Below, piece after piece: positions 28,490 through 37,346 of a DNA stretch of 64,000 nucleotides (position 1 is the stretch's first letter; every line of letters starts with the position of its first letter). The notes beneath the pieces are model-generated. The model did not search any database, had not been told where the DNA came from, and saw only the letters and a list, made by a program, of their open reading frames with translations. This DNA comes from Trichomonas vaginalis G3. Its lineage: Eukaryota; Parabasalia; Trichomonadida; Trichomonadidae. The stretch spans positions 3,438,879-3,502,878 of the forward strand of contig NC_067206.1 of NCBI RefSeq assembly GCF_026262505.1. The letters are read 5' to 3'. The position numbers and the translations under genes are program-made.

Positions 28490-28801
28490 AACTTTTTTGT
28501 TTTTTTTAGAAGAAAAACATCGAGTTATTTCATCTTCTTTTCTAATGCTTAATTGGCTTAAAAGGATAAAGATTTTTATATCTTCAATAATTTTTACCTA
28601 AATAATCTTTTCATATGATTCAACATTTTAACTAATCATTATCTTATTAATTAGCAGCTTTGCTTCACTCTGTTGTTTTTAAAAATAGCAAGACTCCCAT
28701 TCAAAATGCAAAAAATTATTTCAAAATTATAAAAGGATAGAATCTATATGGTTTTAAATAAAATACAATATATAAAAGGTTATGAAATGGTTGTTTGTGT
28801 T
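28490..28801. other. intergenic, nothing recognised
   Basis: AT-rich spacer after the tRNA terminator, holding the 3' flank of the PQ-loop gene on the other strand. Confidence 0.6.
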
Positions 28802-29521
28802 CTACTTCAGCTTTCGTTCAGTACTTACTGGGTAAATCAGAGATTGAACAAAAATAATAACTGTTAAGGAGAAATTCAACAAAGAAGAGATCAAAACACT
28901 CCTATCATTAATCTCTCTTAGTGTAATTAAGACTCGTCCTAATGATCCAAGTGCTCTGAGGAAAGCAGAAGTTCTTGAAAAGTTCCCACGCTTCTTTGAT
29001 CGATATGATAATATGATCTGTGGGAATTTGTTCGCAATTGATAATGGAATGCATATAAACCATAAAGGCAATATGAATGATGCGGGTATTATGTTTCTAA
29101 GTGTCCCAAATATCAAAGAGCAATGAGCTAAAACTATTAGATTCCATATAGTTGAATCTAAAATATTTTCAAGACGGGAAACAAAGAATCCGATGATCAA
29201 ATTTTGTGTAAATACTATAAGAGTCTCAGCGTAAGTGGTCCATGCGTAATGATGTGAATAATGGTAACAAAATGAAATTACATTTACTGGTAATTCCATT
29301 AATATTGCGATCAAACTGATTCCATCAGCGCGCATATGAAGTAAGATCTTTAAAATTTGAGGTATCTTGACTAATGATGAGAAGAATATCAGGCCAACAC
29401 CAATTAGTTTAGATAATAATAGGGAAAAGCAGTGCCAATGGCTTCCTGATAGGAGGACACTATGAATATTACAGCAGCTTGCATCTAGTATTGATGAGCA
29501 AAGTTCTCTTAATTTATTCAT
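28802..29521 (-). CDS. MPDU1-like PQ-loop membrane protein
   Basis: A 239-residue polytopic membrane protein with two PQ-loop repeats: LVKIPQILKILLHMRADGIS at about 51-70 and NKFPQIILSYRSKKRGNFS at about 163-181, each followed by S/T-rich helix starts. The arrangement and length match mannose-P-dolichol utilisation defect 1 proteins, which in other eukaryotes are needed for use of dolichol-linked mannose/glucose donors in the ER. Other PQ-loop families (SWEET, cystinosin) are possible but have different spacing. The frame is intact. Confidence 0.75.
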   Translation of the reverse strand: MNKLRELCSSILDASCCNIHSVLLSGSHWHCFSLLLSKLIGVGLIFFSSLVKIPQILKILLHMRADGISLIAILMELPVNVISFCYHYSHHYAWTTYAETLIVFTQNLIIGFFVSRLENILDSTIWNLIVLAHCSLIFGTLRNIIPASFILPLWFICIPLSIANKFPQIILSYRSKKRGNFSRTSAFLRALGSLGRVLITLREINDRSVLISSLLNFSLTVIIFVQSLIYPVSTERKLK

Positions 29522-29646
29522 TCAAGTCATCAACGAAGACAAATACTTTATCTCATGTAATAAAACGATATATAATAAAAACAATCATTGTTTATGCAAT
29601 AACATTCAATTATTTTCATGTATTAAAATTTTCATGGGAAATGAAA

Positions 29647-30603
29647 TTAAACATTTCTCTTTCGAGATGATGTCCACTTGCAGGCTTCTAGGACGCTTTC
29701 GTTGCAACCACGGATAAATATATTCTGAGAATGGAAGAGAAGACGAACATTGTCGTAATCAACTCCCTCAAGGTCTTTTGGAGTAACCATCTGTGGAGCA
29801 GTATTAGGATCGAGCTCGATAAATCCATGGGATGGGAAATTACCTTGTTGATGGAAGAAGCTGCCGTCGATAGTTCTAATTCCAAGTAATCTTGCAAATC
29901 TATTCTTTTCTACTCTGAGTACTCTATCGTTAAGCCATTCTACACCAAGAAGATCCGCATAAAGTCTGTCTGATTCTGCAATTTTTAATGCGTTATATAA
30001 TTTGTGAGAAAATCTAGAGTTAGCGTTATTTTTCTTTTGGAAAAAGTTCTGTACAAGATATCCAAATGAGAATTCTTGATCTGTCCATATCTTACTTGGA
30101 ATAAAACCAAGTTTCTTTGGATTAAATTTGATACCTGGATCAGATAGAGCTGCTTCGAAGCCATCATTGATCGCCGGTAGGGTTGCTGGTGATGTTAGAC
30201 TTCTCGTATGCTGGGGTGTTGGTTGAACAATTGGTTGAGTTCTTTTGGCCTCTGGAGCTTCAGCTGCTGGTGCTGGAACTTCACGATATTGTGCAAAATT
30301 AAACATAGGAGCACGTGCTGGACTTGATGGGGTTCTTCTATGCTGAGGAATGAGTTGAGGAGGTGCAAAATTTGGAAATTCGGCGGGAGTATCGCCGAAT
30401 ATTAAATCAGGTATTTGACCGGGGGAAGTAGGATTTGGAGATGGTGGCAAAGTTGGATCAAAATTCATTTGAAGTGGTGAATCCATATAAGGTAAATCCA
30501 TATCAATTGGATCCACAAAACCAGATCTCTGTGGAGAATTAAGTGCCCAATCAGAGCTGGGAGGATCTGTCGGTGAATTTAACCAGAAATCATCTTTCGA
30601 CAT
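29647..30603 (-). CDS. initiator-binding-domain (IBD, IBP39-like) transcription factor
   Basis: A 318-residue protein. The N-terminal half is proline/serine-rich and disordered (PSPNPTSPGQIPD). The domain at about 175-270 has RFSHKLYNALKIAESDRLY, LGVEWLNDRVLRV, FARLLGIRTIDGSFFH and QGNFPSHGFIEL, which follows the initiator-binding domain of trichomonads. In Trichomonas vaginalis, IBP39 recognises the Inr element at transcription start sites. The unusual disordered N-terminus and the position of the domain near the C-terminus differ from IBP39 itself, so this is a family member rather than an orthologue. It is the best taxonomic marker in the window. Confidence 0.8.
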   Translation of the reverse strand: MSKDDFWLNSPTDPPSSDWALNSPQRSGFVDPIDMDLPYMDSPLQMNFDPTLPPSPNPTSPGQIPDLIFGDTPAEFPNFAPPQLIPQHRRTPSSPARAPMFNFAQYREVPAPAAEAPEAKRTQPIVQPTPQHTRSLTSPATLPAINDGFEAALSDPGIKFNPKKLGFIPSKIWTDQEFSFGYLVQNFFQKKNNANSRFSHKLYNALKIAESDRLYADLLGVEWLNDRVLRVEKNRFARLLGIRTIDGSFFHQQGNFPSHGFIELDPNTAPQMVTPKDLEGVDYDNVRLLFHSQNIFIRGCNESVLEACKWTSSRKRNV

Positions 30604-30978
30604 TTTGGATTAATTTTCTATCGTTATTTGTAACGTATTGAAAATTTAATCACCGAGTAAACTCAAGCATTATTAGATTTAGAAATGCCTAATGTTGTGA
30701 TGTTGATTTCTCGTAATGAGAAGGTTTTATCCTCGATATGATTCATGATTGGTTTTGCAAAGCGCAGAAAATGCGCTTTGTATAGATTGGAATCGAGTGT
30801 GTGTGAGCAGACAAATATATTTTATATAACAGAATTTTGACTGATCATATTTTTACGAAATCAAGAATTGAAAATTAACTTGTGATAAAAAATTGTTTGT
30901 GAATAAGCATAAAAATGTATTTATAATCTAATACAATATCAAACAAAACTATATTCTCGATAATAAATTAAGAAAATT
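30604..30978. other. intergenic, nothing recognised
   Basis: Upstream region of the IBD gene and 3' flank of the next gene on the same strand. A small inverted pair (GCAAAGCGCAGAAAATGCGCTTTG, about 30757-30780) was seen; no other structure. Confidence 0.5.
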
Positions 30979-32061
30979 CTAAATTGTGCCGCGCATACAA
31001 TTTTTAACAACGCTTGTTCTTATTGATGAACGAGCACGTGGTTTCGTAACAGGAGGAAGTGTTACTTCGAAAGGTTCATCTTCCAAAACTTTAATCTCTG
31101 GTTTTATTGGAGATTCGTCAACATCTTCTTCGCTTGGCTCTTCTTCTCCATTAGGAGTGACATCCAAGCGATATTTAATGTCCAATTCATCCAGAAGATC
31201 TCTGAGCGTAACATCGAGTTTCTTCATTCTGTTAAGGATTGAATGGATGTTATGAACGAAGAAATGAGCTGCCTCCAATAAAGAGATAACATGTCCACAA
31301 GAAGTTTTAAGAGCGCTCCTCATTCGTAGAAAATCTGGTGTATTTGCGACATTTGAAGGAATTTGTGATACGAAATTGTCATTTATGTTTCGATTAAGAA
31401 TAACCATTTCTTCTCTGAGTGAATCCAATTTGGCGTCATTGAATTCGGAAACATCGCCGTTCAATGTTTTGAAGATTAGCTGGTAAATGCGTGTGATTTC
31501 GGACTTTAAAACATTGGATGATGAGTAGAGATTGTCTTTGTAATACGTACGATTAACAATTGATTTCGCAATTGTTGTAATACTTCCGGTAAGCATGTCA
31601 AAATCTTCTTGGAGCTTTTGCTGATGTGGGATTTGGAAAGAAGAAGATAATCGATTCATTGCAATTACTAATAATGACCATTCTTTGAGTAATTTTTGCG
31701 AAAAGTCTATTATTGGAGAATATCTTCCAATTCGGCGTGTGTTAGGTGAAGAATTGAAGTACTGAGAGCAATGAGATAGAAAACTATCAAATGCGGACTT
31801 AAACTGTGAGTACGTTAATGTCATCTGTTTTCCAACTATTTCAGCGCCTGTTGATGAATTAAATTTACTAAATAGCTCATTGAATTTATTATAAGCCTTT
31901 CTAACACGCTTTAATTCTTTTATTTCAGTAACAATTTTAATTCGACCAGTTCTTTCATGTAAAGTAATATCCTTTTGACGTGATAATGATGAATTAGAAT
32001 GTTGTGGAATTCTTGGAATGCGAACGCTTCCTCTTGTTGATGGTCTTTTCTCTGTGTTCAT
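30979..32061 (-). CDS. helical protein of unknown function
   Basis: From ATG 32061 a 360-residue protein (an in-frame ATG at 32145 would add 28 residues, but 32061 is preceded by a TTCAATC motif close to the start codon, as in trichomonad leaders). The first 40 residues are S/R-rich; the body is mostly helix (ELKRVRKAYNKFNELFSKFN, then many regularly spaced hydrophobics), with an acidic segment near 300 (EEEPSEEDVDESP) and a basic end. No family recognised. Intact frame. Confidence 0.7.
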   Translation of the reverse strand: MNTEKRPSTRGSVRIPRIPQHSNSSLSRQKDITLHERTGRIKIVTEIKELKRVRKAYNKFNELFSKFNSSTGAEIVGKQMTLTYSQFKSAFDSFLSHCSQYFNSSPNTRRIGRYSPIIDFSQKLLKEWSLLVIAMNRLSSSFQIPHQQKLQEDFDMLTGSITTIAKSIVNRTYYKDNLYSSSNVLKSEITRIYQLIFKTLNGDVSEFNDAKLDSLREEMVILNRNINDNFVSQIPSNVANTPDFLRMRSALKTSCGHVISLLEAAHFFVHNIHSILNRMKKLDVTLRDLLDELDIKYRLDVTPNGEEEPSEEDVDESPIKPEIKVLEDEPFEVTLPPVTKPRARSSIRTSVVKNCMRGTI

Positions 32062-32145
32062 GATTGAATAAATTTTTGAAAACGTACGATAATATTTTAC
32101 ACGAATTGTAACTTTTGAGGATTTACATGCAATCGGATTATCCAA

Positions 32146-33066
32146 TCCACTGCTGGATATAATTAAAATTTCACCAATTTTCTACCCACATCAAACAATT
32201 TGCTCTCGGAAAAAAAAACGAGTGGAATCGGATTGAGAAGATTCCTACAAATCGGATAAAAATGGAGAATCAAGGAAAGTAGAACTTCGGATGTCAGCAT
32301 TTATTATTGCAAGACTTCATGTGAGGAATTCATTTGATGCTGAAAAATTCAAATTTGAAAAATTTGAAAGTATCATAAATCTATTGATCCTTTAAACCAA
32401 TTCATAAATTTGTTTTGATGACCTAATTTCGAAACTCCTAAAATCTTTTATTTAGTGAGATAATTCGTTTATGGAATTCGCAACTCCAAAAAAAATTCAA
32501 AAATCAAAAACAGCAATAACAAAGTGCATGATGTGGAACAGCAATTCAAGATTTCAAAAAAAGTTTGGAAGAAACAGGAACGATTAAAAGGGGTTGTAAG
32601 GAAGCGCTTAAGCATAAAATCTTGAATTCAAAGCATTTATTTCGATTTATCGATATTTATTTACAAAATCATATACTAAATTTATGATACCAGCAATCTC
32701 AGAATCATATAATTGTATACGCTCAGCAATAAAACTTCAATATTAAAGTAATTCTTTAAAAATTCGATTACTCCCTAAAAATCAAAGGATTCATATAAAA
32801 AATGAACGCCACATATTACACACATGAAAAATTATTCAATAATTATTACTGGTCTTAATGAATATTCGTTCAATAACGATGAGATTCTATAGACAAAATA
32901 AGATTATCTCGAATTAGAAGTCAAACCATCATCAGAACTCGACTTATTTCGTAAAACTTGTAACATAAAATGACAAAACTTTGATTATTGAATACGAATA
33001 AAAAAAATTTTTGACGTAAAAAAACCATTATGGACATTTTTATTGAATAGCAGGTGATACGCATTC
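32146..33066. other. intergenic, nothing recognised
   Basis: AT-rich spacer between the helical-protein gene start and the 3' end of the kinase gene, both on the minus strand. No credible ORF or repeat. Confidence 0.6.
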
Positions 33067-34338
33067 TTACTGAAGGATGGCTGCTGGCCTTGCGTCGTAA
33101 GGCTGCTGTGGAGGAATGGCCGGTTTAATTGGCCTTCTGACGGCGACTGGGCGAGACATTCTACGCTGTGGGATAGCGACACCCATCTGAGCAGCAGCAA
33201 GCTGTCTTGGCTTGTTAGCAGCTCCGAATGGGAATTTGGTAGTTGGTCTAGCGAGTGTAGCTTTGAGAGGTGGGATAGTCTGACCATCCTTGATCTGAGT
33301 CTTAGCGGATGGGATACGCTGCTCTGGAGGAGTGTTGAGATGCTTACGACGTAATTGTTCGTAGAGAGATGTAAGAGCGTTCATGTCCTTTGCGAGAATA
33401 GCTTCGTTGAGGCCATCAATTGGGATGTTAAGTTCGATCATTTCGTCGACAACGTGCTTGTCGATAGCGGTCTCATCGGTCAAGACGTCATCGGTTGGCT
33501 CTGCGACGGAGTATTGTGTCTGTGAGAACCAGTGGTGGTTCTTGATGCCTTCGAGTGTGATTCTCTTCTGTGGGTTCTTCTTGAGCATCTTCTTAAGAAG
33601 ATCAATAAGAGCTGAAGAAAGGTAGTGTGGGAAAACTGGTTCTGTATAGACGATTCTACGAAGGGTAGCCTGCGTATCATTGTCATCGAATGGAAGTTCT
33701 CTGCAAGAAATAGCGTACAATAAGATACCAGCACTCCAAATATCGCAGGACTTATCGTATGGCTCGCCTAAAATCATTTCTGGTGCGGCATACGCTGGGG
33801 AACCACAAGCTGTTTGAAGCTGTGGATCAGCATCTGTAAATTGGCGAGAAAGACCAAAGTCAATGACTTTAATGTTTCTGTTCTTATCGAGAAGGATGTT
33901 TTCGGCCTTGAGATCTCTGTGAGCGATGTGAAGCTTGTTGTGGAGATAATCAAGAACGGAAATCAATTGGAGGAAGTACTTTCTAGCTTGCTCATCGTTT
34001 AAACGACCATTTTCGTTAACGTAATCAAGGAGGTTTCCGTTTTCGACGTATTCCATTACAAGGTAATGATTTTCTGGATCTTCAATGTGGTGGAAGAGCT
34101 TAGCAATGAATGGATGGTCCATATTCTTTTGAAGATTAATTTCACGTTGGAGACGAGTAATAGAAATTGTATCTGTGAAGAGAGCTTTTGGTAAAACTTT
34201 GATGGCGACTTGATAGTTAAGTGCTGTATTGTTGGCAAGCCAAACGGAACCGAAGGAACCTTCACCGAGAGGCTTGATAAATTCGTATTCTGTGAGAACT
34301 GTGTTTCCAATGGATGAAGTAATGACACGTGGACCCAT
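33067..34338 (-). CDS. CAMK-group (AMPK/MARK-like) serine/threonine protein kinase
   Basis: A 423-residue kinase. Glycine loop GEGSFG at 25-30, AIKVLPK lysine, catalytic loop HRDLKAEN, DFG in KVIDFGLSRQF, activation segment CGSPAYAAPEM, and DIWSAGILLY. After the kinase domain (to about 270) comes a DEMIELNIP/LNEAILAKDMNAL helical segment resembling a UBA-like or autoinhibitory region and then a basic proline-rich tail. Trichomonads have expanded families of this type. Start ATG 34338 is supported by a TCACA initiator just upstream. It abuts the left end of Maverick B (176 bases). Confidence 0.9.
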   Translation of the reverse strand: MGPRVITSSIGNTVLTEYEFIKPLGEGSFGSVWLANNTALNYQVAIKVLPKALFTDTISITRLQREINLQKNMDHPFIAKLFHHIEDPENHYLVMEYVENGNLLDYVNENGRLNDEQARKYFLQLISVLDYLHNKLHIAHRDLKAENILLDKNRNIKVIDFGLSRQFTDADPQLQTACGSPAYAAPEMILGEPYDKSCDIWSAGILLYAISCRELPFDDNDTQATLRRIVYTEPVFPHYLSSALIDLLKKMLKKNPQKRITLEGIKNHHWFSQTQYSVAEPTDDVLTDETAIDKHVVDEMIELNIPIDGLNEAILAKDMNALTSLYEQLRRKHLNTPPEQRIPSAKTQIKDGQTIPPLKATLARPTTKFPFGAANKPRQLAAAQMGVAIPQRRMSRPVAVRRPIKPAIPPQQPYDARPAAILQ

Positions 34339-34344
34339 TATTTT

Positions 34345-34349
34345 TGTGA
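34345..34349 (-). promoter_or_regulatory. initiator (Inr) element of the kinase gene
   Basis: On the minus strand TCACA, seven bases before the ATG at 34338. It fits the trichomonad Inr consensus TCA(+1)Y(T/A), which lies within about 20 bases of the start codon. Five bases is a weak signal by itself. Confidence 0.45.
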
Positions 34350-34508
34350 ATGGTTATTAAAATTATATTGAATAATTTTTTGAATAAAAATAATATTATA
34401 TATGTATATGGATATTTTGTTTTTGAATTAATCTTTTGGCGGATGTTGATAAAAAGTGGGGACGATAAGAATAAAATAACGAAACAATATTTTGCGATCA
34501 ATTTTAAG

Positions 34509-34513
<5 letters not shown>

Positions 34514-34556
<43 letters not shown>

Positions 34557-34600
34557 TAGTGGGGCTTCCAGGGGCTGCGCCCCTTCTAGCCCTGAAGATG
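34514..34600 (+). repeat. left end of Maverick B: A-tract and 46-bp TIR with hairpin
   Basis: A-tract 34514-34554, then the TIR 34555-34600. Inside it AGGGGC TGC GCCCCT can fold; the mirror copy at the right end has AGGCAC TTC GTGCCT instead. The two arms outside the hairpin are nearly identical. Confidence 0.9.
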
Positions 34601-34620
34601 TTTAGGAGAAATGAAGTTTT

Positions 34621-34683
34621 GAGGACATACATGACTGTGAGTTTTATTTACGACAAGATAGAATATGAGAGAGGTCCTATAAA
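34621..34683 (+). pseudogene. duplicated fragment of the Dam gene 3' end
   Basis: GAGGACATACATGACT through AGAGAGGTCCTATAAAC is nearly the same as 35592-35654 within the methylase gene, with a few substitutions and small indels. It sits between the left TIR and the first hairpin module. Suggests gene conversion, an unequal exchange or end-capture during replication. Confidence 0.8.
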
Positions 34684-34754
34684 CCGGACAAGTAAGGGTC
34701 ATATAAACATCTGTCATTTTACTCAGAATTTTACTCAGAATTCAATAAAAATAT

Positions 34755-34816
34755 ATTTTAGGGTAGAAGGTTAGATATAACCTCTTTTCTAACCTCTTTT
34801 CTACCCTCTTGAATTT
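34755..34816 (+). repeat. subterminal hairpin module, left
   Basis: GGGTAGAAGGTTAGATATAA, CC, then CTAACC and CTACCCTCTTGAATT. The mirror image lies at 57300-57370 near the right end, so it belongs to the extended terminal inverted repeat; related modules flank the KilA-N genes. Confidence 0.8.
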
Positions 34817-34891
34817 GTCAAGATTTCTTCGTAAATGTTTTGTCACTTTTCTGTCACTTTTCAGGAAAAAAACATTTTTATTGTATATAAA

Positions 34892-35710
34892 ATGAATTTT
34901 ACAAAACCACCGTTACCCTTCTTTGGAAATAAGAGTAGATGTAAAGATATTCTATTGAGAGAACTTAAGAAACTACCGAATGGTCTAACATTTGTAGATT
35001 TGTTCGGTGGAAGTTTCTATATATCCCATCTGTGCCATACTGTATTTCCTGACTCAAAGATTATATGCAATGACTTCGACAACTATATGGACCGTCTCAA
35101 ACATATACCAGACACAAACAATATATTGAAAGAGTTAAAAGAAAAGATACCTATAGGTAAGATGGAACGTATACCATTAGATAAGAAAAATATTGTGAGA
35201 GAGGTTTTGAAAAAAGCAGAATATATAGACTGGGATAGTATATCTGCTAGACTATTATATAGTGGTGCTATAAGAGTTCATGACATTGAAACACTTATGT
35301 CAAAAGTTTTATATCTTAACTATACAAACGTTTTCAAAGAGGACATAGAAAAATATATTGAGGGTATAGAGTTTGTGAGATGTCATTGGACAGAGTTGTA
35401 TGAAAAATATAAAGACAAGGAAAATGTTTTCTTTATAGTGGACCCGCCGTTCTATAACACATGGGATTTTCAATACCAAGTAGACTGGACTTTGAGAGAC
35501 TCTTTAGAAACTTTAGACGTTTTACATAACCATCCATGCTTTTACTTTACATCCGATAAAAGTGGTTTGGAAAGTGTCATGAGATGGTTAGAGGACATAC
35601 ATGACTATGAGTTTAGATACGATAAGATAGAATATGAGAGAGGTCCTATAAACTGGAGAAAGTGTCATAACAAAGAAATTTTACTAGTAAGTAAATGTGG
35701 TTTGAAATAG
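34892..35710 (+). CDS. Dam-type DNA adenine-N6 methyltransferase
   Basis: A 272-residue D12-class methylase. Motif I-like PLPFFGNKSR at 8-17, VDLFGGSF at 35-42 (AdoMet binding) and catalytic VDPPFYNTW at about 183-191; the order and size are standard for the class. It would methylate adenine in GATC-like or related sites. An upstream ATG at 34835 is in frame, but the ATG at 34892 follows the typical viral leader (ATTTTTATTGTATATAAAATG). Dam genes occur in several Polinton-like viruses and virophages, perhaps protecting viral DNA or marking it. A 3' fragment is duplicated at 34621-34683. Intact. Confidence 0.85.
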   Translation: MNFTKPPLPFFGNKSRCKDILLRELKKLPNGLTFVDLFGGSFYISHLCHTVFPDSKIICNDFDNYMDRLKHIPDTNNILKELKEKIPIGKMERIPLDKKNIVREVLKKAEYIDWDSISARLLYSGAIRVHDIETLMSKVLYLNYTNVFKEDIEKYIEGIEFVRCHWTELYEKYKDKENVFFIVDPPFYNTWDFQYQVDWTLRDSLETLDVLHNHPCFYFTSDKSGLESVMRWLEDIHDYEFRYDKIEYERGPINWRKCHNKEILLVSKCGLK

Positions 35711-35825
35711 GACTACTTGTTTTAGGTTTTTTTCCATTTGTCATTTACTTATTTGACGTGGCAGAAAAGTACAGGAATATGAAGATGAACCAATGCCTGC
35801 AAATGTTCAGTATATGTACTCGTAA
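35695..35825 (+). CDS. small membrane protein, probable frameshift
   Basis: Starts inside the Dam gene's last codons (ATG 35695, overlap 16 bases). MWFEIGLLVLGFFPFVIYLF is one membrane helix, followed by a short polar tail. A frame change near 35770 would give an acidic tail ending at TAA 35823-35825, just before the next gene's leader; without it the frame runs into the next gene to 35916. Single-span proteins are common in such virion regions. No family. Confidence 0.4.
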
Positions 35826-35848
35826 GAGATATTTTTATCTAATATTAA

Positions 35849-36210
35849 ATGGACGCACAGAACTTAGCGAATGCACAGCAACCTGGACAACCAAACCCAG
35901 AGAATATTCCAAATGAAGTTAGAATACAACTGCAATGGCAAACTATGGTCAAGTGCCAACAGATGTACAAATGCAAACTGCCATGTCAAATGACGCTGCG
36001 TTAGGTTTGCCACCATGGTATGCAAATATGAGATGGAAAGAGTTTTATACAAACCCCGAAGTGGGATATAAACAACTTTATGCAGATGACGCGAACACAG
36101 GAGTTGACCCAGAATATGTTTTCTACCAGAGGAGAAACAGAATGTATGAGCTCCAGTTAAAGAATGCTATGGAACTCAACAGGAAACGTAAGAGACTAGG
36201 CGGACATTAG
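35849..36210 (+). CDS. unknown small protein, one frameshift
   Basis: ATG 35849 after a TATTTTTATCTAATATTAAA leader. Opens MDAQNLANAQQPGQPNPENI, Q/N/P-rich, then a frame change near 35935 leads to the longer open part (35935-36210) with GLPPWYANMRWKEFYTNPEV, a tyrosine-rich region and a basic end (NRKRKRLGGH). Likely a small basic virion or DNA-binding protein. Family unknown. Confidence 0.5.
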
Positions 36211-36228
36211 ATTTTTACATATAGTAAA

Positions 36229-36471
36229 ATGGGTTTCTTCAGTAAGATAGGAAACTTCTTTCGAAATGTTGGAAGAGGTATATGGAATGGAATAAAAACC
36301 GTAGGAAGAGGAATTTGGAACGGAGTCAAAAATATTGGTAAAAGAGTAGGTCAGTTCGTTGGTATTATACCTAAAGACCCTGAACCAGAAGAACAAGCTC
36401 CTGTTATACAACAGCCTGAACCTGCACCACAGTCTAGTTGGCAACCAAATCCAACACCTCAACCGTATTAA
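36229..36471 (+). CDS. amphipathic basic virion-type protein with repeats
   Basis: An 80-residue protein. MGFFSKIGNFFRNVGRGIWN is followed by near-repeats (GRGIWNGIKTV, GRGIWNGVKNI) that form an amphipathic W/G/K helix, and a proline/glutamine-rich tail. It resembles the short proteins at 14477 and 14713 in Maverick A in style. Candidate membrane-active or core protein; inference. The leader ATTTTTACATATAGTAAAATG fits the viral promoter pattern. Confidence 0.6.
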   Translation: MGFFSKIGNFFRNVGRGIWNGIKTVGRGIWNGVKNIGKRVGQFVGIIPKDPEPEEQAPVIQQPEPAPQSSWQPNPTPQPY

Positions 36472-36474
36472 AAA

Positions 36475-37328
36475 TTATATTTTTACCGTTCGATAGTAGT
36501 TGTATATGAAACTAAGTTCTAAGTAAAACACATGGTATAATGGAATTATTCTTTTTCTTCCATCTGTAGTAAACCATACTTGAAAGTCTGAAATACTTCC
36601 ACTTGGTGGTTCGTATAACTTTGTAGGTTTTTCGTAAAAGTCATTTTGCCAAGCATAAGAAAGAGTTTTGGGCGCCAGAAAATGAAGAAGAAGCATGAAC
36701 AATAATAGCAGCTGGGTCGAAAACATCTTTAAATAAATATGGTTCATCTCTTGCATATCGACTGTAAATATTTGCTAAAGGAAGTTCGACTTTCTGATTT
36801 AACATTCTTTGCAAATAATACCATGACATTGCAGTGAATTCTGTATATATTTGTTCGTCTTTCTTTGGATTGTCTTCGTAGATTTGAAATGACACTTGTG
36901 AATTTTGTTTGTCATATACAATTCTCACATAAAGTTGCTCTCGGTATTTGCATATATCAGACATATTTTGCATAACATGAATTTATTTTATCTTCTATAT
37001 TTTTTAACGCAGTCTGTAGAGAAGATGAAAGGTCAACTTGTATTAGCTCAATTTCTTCCCACATTTTTCGTTTCCCTTCAGATATATAATCTATATGAAA
37101 CCTTACAATAAATGGAAAACTTTTATCTTCTACAGACACAAACTTCATTCTACGAAAGCCAATAGCTTTTGTGACAGATGGGTCTCTTAGCCATCTTAAT
37201 GGGTAGTCAAAACGATAGCCTTCATGCTTTACGGTCTCTGTCTCAAACTTTTGACCGACATTAGTAAAAAGTTCATCTAATGGTTTAGTTGTAGCAACTC
37301 TTGAATTTTCTTTTTCTATTGGAAGCAT
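36475..37328 (-). pseudogene. inverted paralogue of the 41973-42833 protein, frameshifted
   Basis: Main ORFs are 36957-37328 (MLPIEKENSRVATTKPLDEL, RFDYPLRWLRDPS) and 36641-36973 and 36475-36756 in other frames. In order they match the 286-residue protein at 41973-42833 (TKPLDYIFTNAG, FDFPIRWLQSPS, then FYEPPSNSFSDFQVWFTTNG versus YEPPSGSISDFQVWFTTDG). So the gene existed twice, in opposite orientation, flanking 4.6 kb, and this copy has broken. Function unknown; see the intact copy. Confidence 0.7.
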
Positions 37329-37346
37329 ATTTTATCTAGAATAAAA

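Noticed and set aside
34514-34554. A-tract suggesting a LINE or processed pseudogene insertion
   Set aside because: The other end has a T-tract, so the homopolymers are inverted with the TIRs, and the interior is a virus gene set; a retroposed copy would have one A-tail only.
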